From: Datnioides undecimradiatus
Lineage: Eukaryota; Chordata; Actinopteri; Lobotiformes; Datnioididae
Assembly: GCA_008933995.1 (NCBI GenBank)
Contig: WARS01000033.1
Location: forward strand, 1,304,501-1,368,500
Direction: 5' to 3'
DNA: 64,000 nucleotides
In this document: positions 61,301 to 64,000 of the stretch, piece after piece
Numbering within the stretch: position 1 is the stretch's first letter
Layout of the letters: each line of letters begins with the position of its first letter
Program-made: the position numbers and the translations under genes
Notes under the pieces: model-generated
Databases searched by the model: none
Told to the model about the DNA's origin: nothing
What the model saw: the letters and a program-made list of their open reading frames with translations, nothing else

Positions 61301-62635
61301 TCATTGAAGACGTATCTGCATATACATTTTGGCTGATAAGCTACAAGAAATTTCAGAATAGAACAGCAACAGAAAGACTTGTGTAAGGGCATTTGGAAAG
61401 AGAGTCTCCATTATACAGCAGAGCACAGAGAGGCAGATTGCCAGTATATCATTATGTTATTATTTCAACACTGGAATATCAGCCCAAACAAACTTAGTTA
61501 TCAGCCAGACTATACCCATACTTGTTCACAGTACACCCAGCAGACAGTTCACAAGGTAAAGTTAGAACCTGGCTGTGTTTCCTTTTTCTCTATCTACACA
61601 TATTAAATGGGTATGATATGTAACTTAGACATCTTAGCAGCTGGCATTTGCTAATTACTACCTCTACCATGAACACATATATAAGAAATGTATATAAATC
61701 CTCACTGACCTCCACTGAAACAGCTTCTTTTCCCAAAACATCTTGTTTTTCAAAAGTCATGTATTGTTTGATTCAAGTTGCTTATATCACAGCTGCTGGC
61801 CGATCACCACCCTGTAATGGATCACATATCGGATCTTTATCTATCAGGGTGCAAAATGTCTTCATCTACATCTCTCCAATATACTGATGTACCCCCACAG
61901 AAAAACAGAGGAACCTGGCAGACTGCCAGAGGAAGATAACACAGAGAGAAATCATTTGTATTTGGCGATTCTGCAATAATCCTGAGCCCTGCTTCACCAT
62001 TATTACAGTATCTGACATTTTGCATCTAATATAGAAGTCAAACGGGGATATGGAGATGAATGGTTTTAAACTGTGTAAATTGATTAGGAGGAACGTGCGA
62101 GCCTGACTAATGGTTTACCTGTTGGACTCCACAGGGGAAAACAGATCACGACCCATTTAGAAAACAAAGGCTGTGTTTTTCACAGTTCAGGTGTATCCCT
62201 TGGGGAAATATAATGTGGTATTTACAGATGCAACACAGTAGACGTTTCACGCCTAATCTGTCGCTCTTGTCTTTGTGAAATATAGGGGTCATTTCCAGGG
62301 AGAGGGGCTCTGTATCGTCAACAGAAGAGTTGGTGCTTCATCAAAAGTTTAGCCATTGACTGCCTTTGGGAAGAGAGCATCAATCATCAATCCATTCTCC
62401 TAATTCTGTGGGTATTGTTGAAAGTTTCTCATTCCGTGGTGTTGCTGTGAATCAGACCAAGTTGTAAATACCGATTGTCTGCACTATGCAGCATGTAGGA
62501 CATTGATCCTTCACATAACAGGTGAAAGGCGTGAACTTGATGTGCAGAGCCCTGACGATCTACATCTACACACATGCATACAACATAGTTATGTACTATA
62601 TACACAAATGAATCTGAACATTATCCTCGCTTCAT
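58301..62635. other. Downstream flank without a recognised gene
   Basis: AT-rich sequence with short open frames on both strands, none with a domain I recognise. The longest (59350-59787, minus, 145 codons) has low-complexity features and no family resemblance. A CTT-repeat lies near 60781. Nothing else can be supported. Confidence 0.7.
60781..60809. repeat. (CTT)n microsatellite
   Basis: A near-perfect TTC/CTT trinucleotide run of about nine units in the downstream flank. Confidence 0.9.
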
Positions 62636-62639
62636 TTCG

Positions 62640-63060
62640 CAGCTAAATGAGGACAAAACAGGGATTCTTTTAGCAGCTCCCGAGGGTTTGAGGCAAAAGA
62701 TTCACTCTTTGTTAACTTCTCTGTCGGTTAAACCTCGGGAGCGTGACAGATATACCTGGGTGTGATTTTGGATGCTGATCTTAACTTCCAGAGACACACA
62801 TCTAATCTTCAAGACCGTCTTTTATCATCTTAGAACTATATCTCAAGTCAGACGCTTCCTGCACAGTCAGACCCCGAAAAGCTGCTTTCTGCTTCCATTC
62901 CCATTAGACTAGAGTCCTGTAATGCACTTTTTGCCGGACTGACAGGTGTTAAATAAACTCCAGCTAACTCAGAACTCTGCATCCAGAGTATTAACTAAAA
63001 CCAAAAGGCTTGAGCACATCACTCCGCTTGAACTGTTCTGGTGTCGCCCTCAGCGAGAAA
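62640..63060 (+). mobile_element. LINE reverse-transcriptase C-terminal fragment (CR1/L2/Rex1 group), decayed
   Basis: Plus-strand translation in shifting frames gives text typical of the end of fish L2/Rex1-type ORF2. In order: LNEDKTGILLAAPE (cf. LNxDKTEIL), LGVILDADLNFQRHTSNL, RLESCNALFAGL (cf. RLDYCNALLAGL), LQLTQNSASRVLTKTK and EHITPLE. Frameshifts and stops lie between the pieces, so it is dead. It is the part of the protein missing from the antisense fragment at 8240-8790. The opposite orientation and 54 kb distance indicate a separate insertion. Confidence 0.8.
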
Positions 63061-64000
63061 AGGGACTGATGTTAATTTAGGGTTTGTCGTATGTATTGTG
63101 CTGCCTTGACTTGATGTGATATCCCAAATATCACTGCCTCAGACACCCAGAGCTATCCGCCATCAGAGCTCTCTTCACATTCATTGTGGGGTACTGGAGA
63201 TGATGAGGTGCTCTCTGATTTGGCAAACAGCAGAACTTTGCCGTGGTTTTCCTTTTTAATGTTGTGTGTAATCCCGAGTTAAAAAGCTACTCAGGCTCTA
63301 TGTGTCAGAAGTCAACAAAATGATCTGAAAATCAAACATCGTCTCTCGGCTTAATCTTCTCTCCGGTTTCATCATTAGGAAGGTAAACATCATATTTTCA
63401 GCGCAACGCACTCGCAATCCTCTGAAGCTGCTCTCCAACGACAATTCAGGATAAACGATTATGGCAGAGGTAATTAAGGCGCCTGAGTGACACTACAAGG
63501 GCATCTAAACAGCAACTCTGGTTTTAAGAAAAATGAGTTCATAATAGGCGGTGAAGTTATATCATCAGATCCAATCTTGGGAGAGGATGTTGAAAATCAC
63601 TACACTGTCTGGACAAAAAACACAATGAATAACATTATTCAAGATGCAGTCAGGCTTTATTTTTACATTCTGCGAGAATCAGAACAGGAGAACTTGAGCA
63701 TTGAATCTAAATGAGGAATCAGTACCTCAGGCTGCAGCTCTACACTACCTGCCCACAGGTTCTGAATACGCCACCGTATGCTAACTTTGGAGACATAATA
63801 GGTAGCTGAATATGTTTTTATATCTGTCACGTAGCACTTTTCCAACTGCATATGTTCCCCCGGCTCAGCTGGACATGTAAATCAGGGTTTATGCTTCCTG
63901 AGTCCTGAGCACCATCAAAACCCACTCAAAGGACAAACATATGACTTTTTCCTGTTCCGCTATAGCTGGTGCTTCAGTTTCGCTGCCCTCTCAGTCACCA
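63061..64000. other. Downstream flank after the LINE fragment
   Basis: No recognised gene. A 75-codon frame at 63487-63714 (+) is free of low complexity but matches no family I know. The first part may still belong to the 3' tail of the LINE. Confidence 0.6.

Overview
The window is vertebrate nuclear DNA, almost certainly from a teleost fish. It has long introns with GT..AG borders, many (AC)n/(GT)n microsatellites, fish-type LINE debris and no prokaryotic gene structure. Only one gene can be supported: the 3' two-thirds of an Eph receptor tyrosine kinase on the + strand, recognised as epha7. Thirteen coding exons were placed between 6916 and 53881. All their splice phases agree, and together they encode about 664 residues: fibronectin III repeat 1, fibronectin III repeat 2, transmembrane helix, juxtamembrane segment, kinase, SAM domain and a C-terminal GVQV PDZ ligand. 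The signal peptide, ephrin-binding and cysteine-rich exons lie upstream, outside the window.

Layout: 1-6915 is the end of an upstream intron. 6916-7251 is the first FN3 exon. 7252-37131 is a 29.9 kb intron holding an antisense LINE fragment, microsatellites, GC boxes and several stretches that read like conserved enhancers. From 37132 to 53881 the other twelve exons are packed into 17 kb. A 3' UTR of about 4.4 kb probably ends near 58300. The rest, to 64000, is intergenic or distal flank with a second LINE fragment. Most short open frames in the window are chance frames in introns, UTR or repeats.

I found no undescribed multi-gene system. The interesting signals concern possible alternative forms of the receptor. 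First, an AATAAA overlaps the first in-frame stop reached by reading 33 bases past the FN3-1 exon, and could make a soluble ectodomain. Second, a 36-base alternative donor just after the membrane helix would add 12 juxtamembrane residues. Third, a 66-base in-frame alternative acceptor would add 22 residues in the kinase activation loop. Fourth, the 5-codon KMFEA segment of mammalian EphA7 is apparently absent. All of these need RNA data. Family comparisons are from memory of mammalian Eph receptors; no alignment was run.
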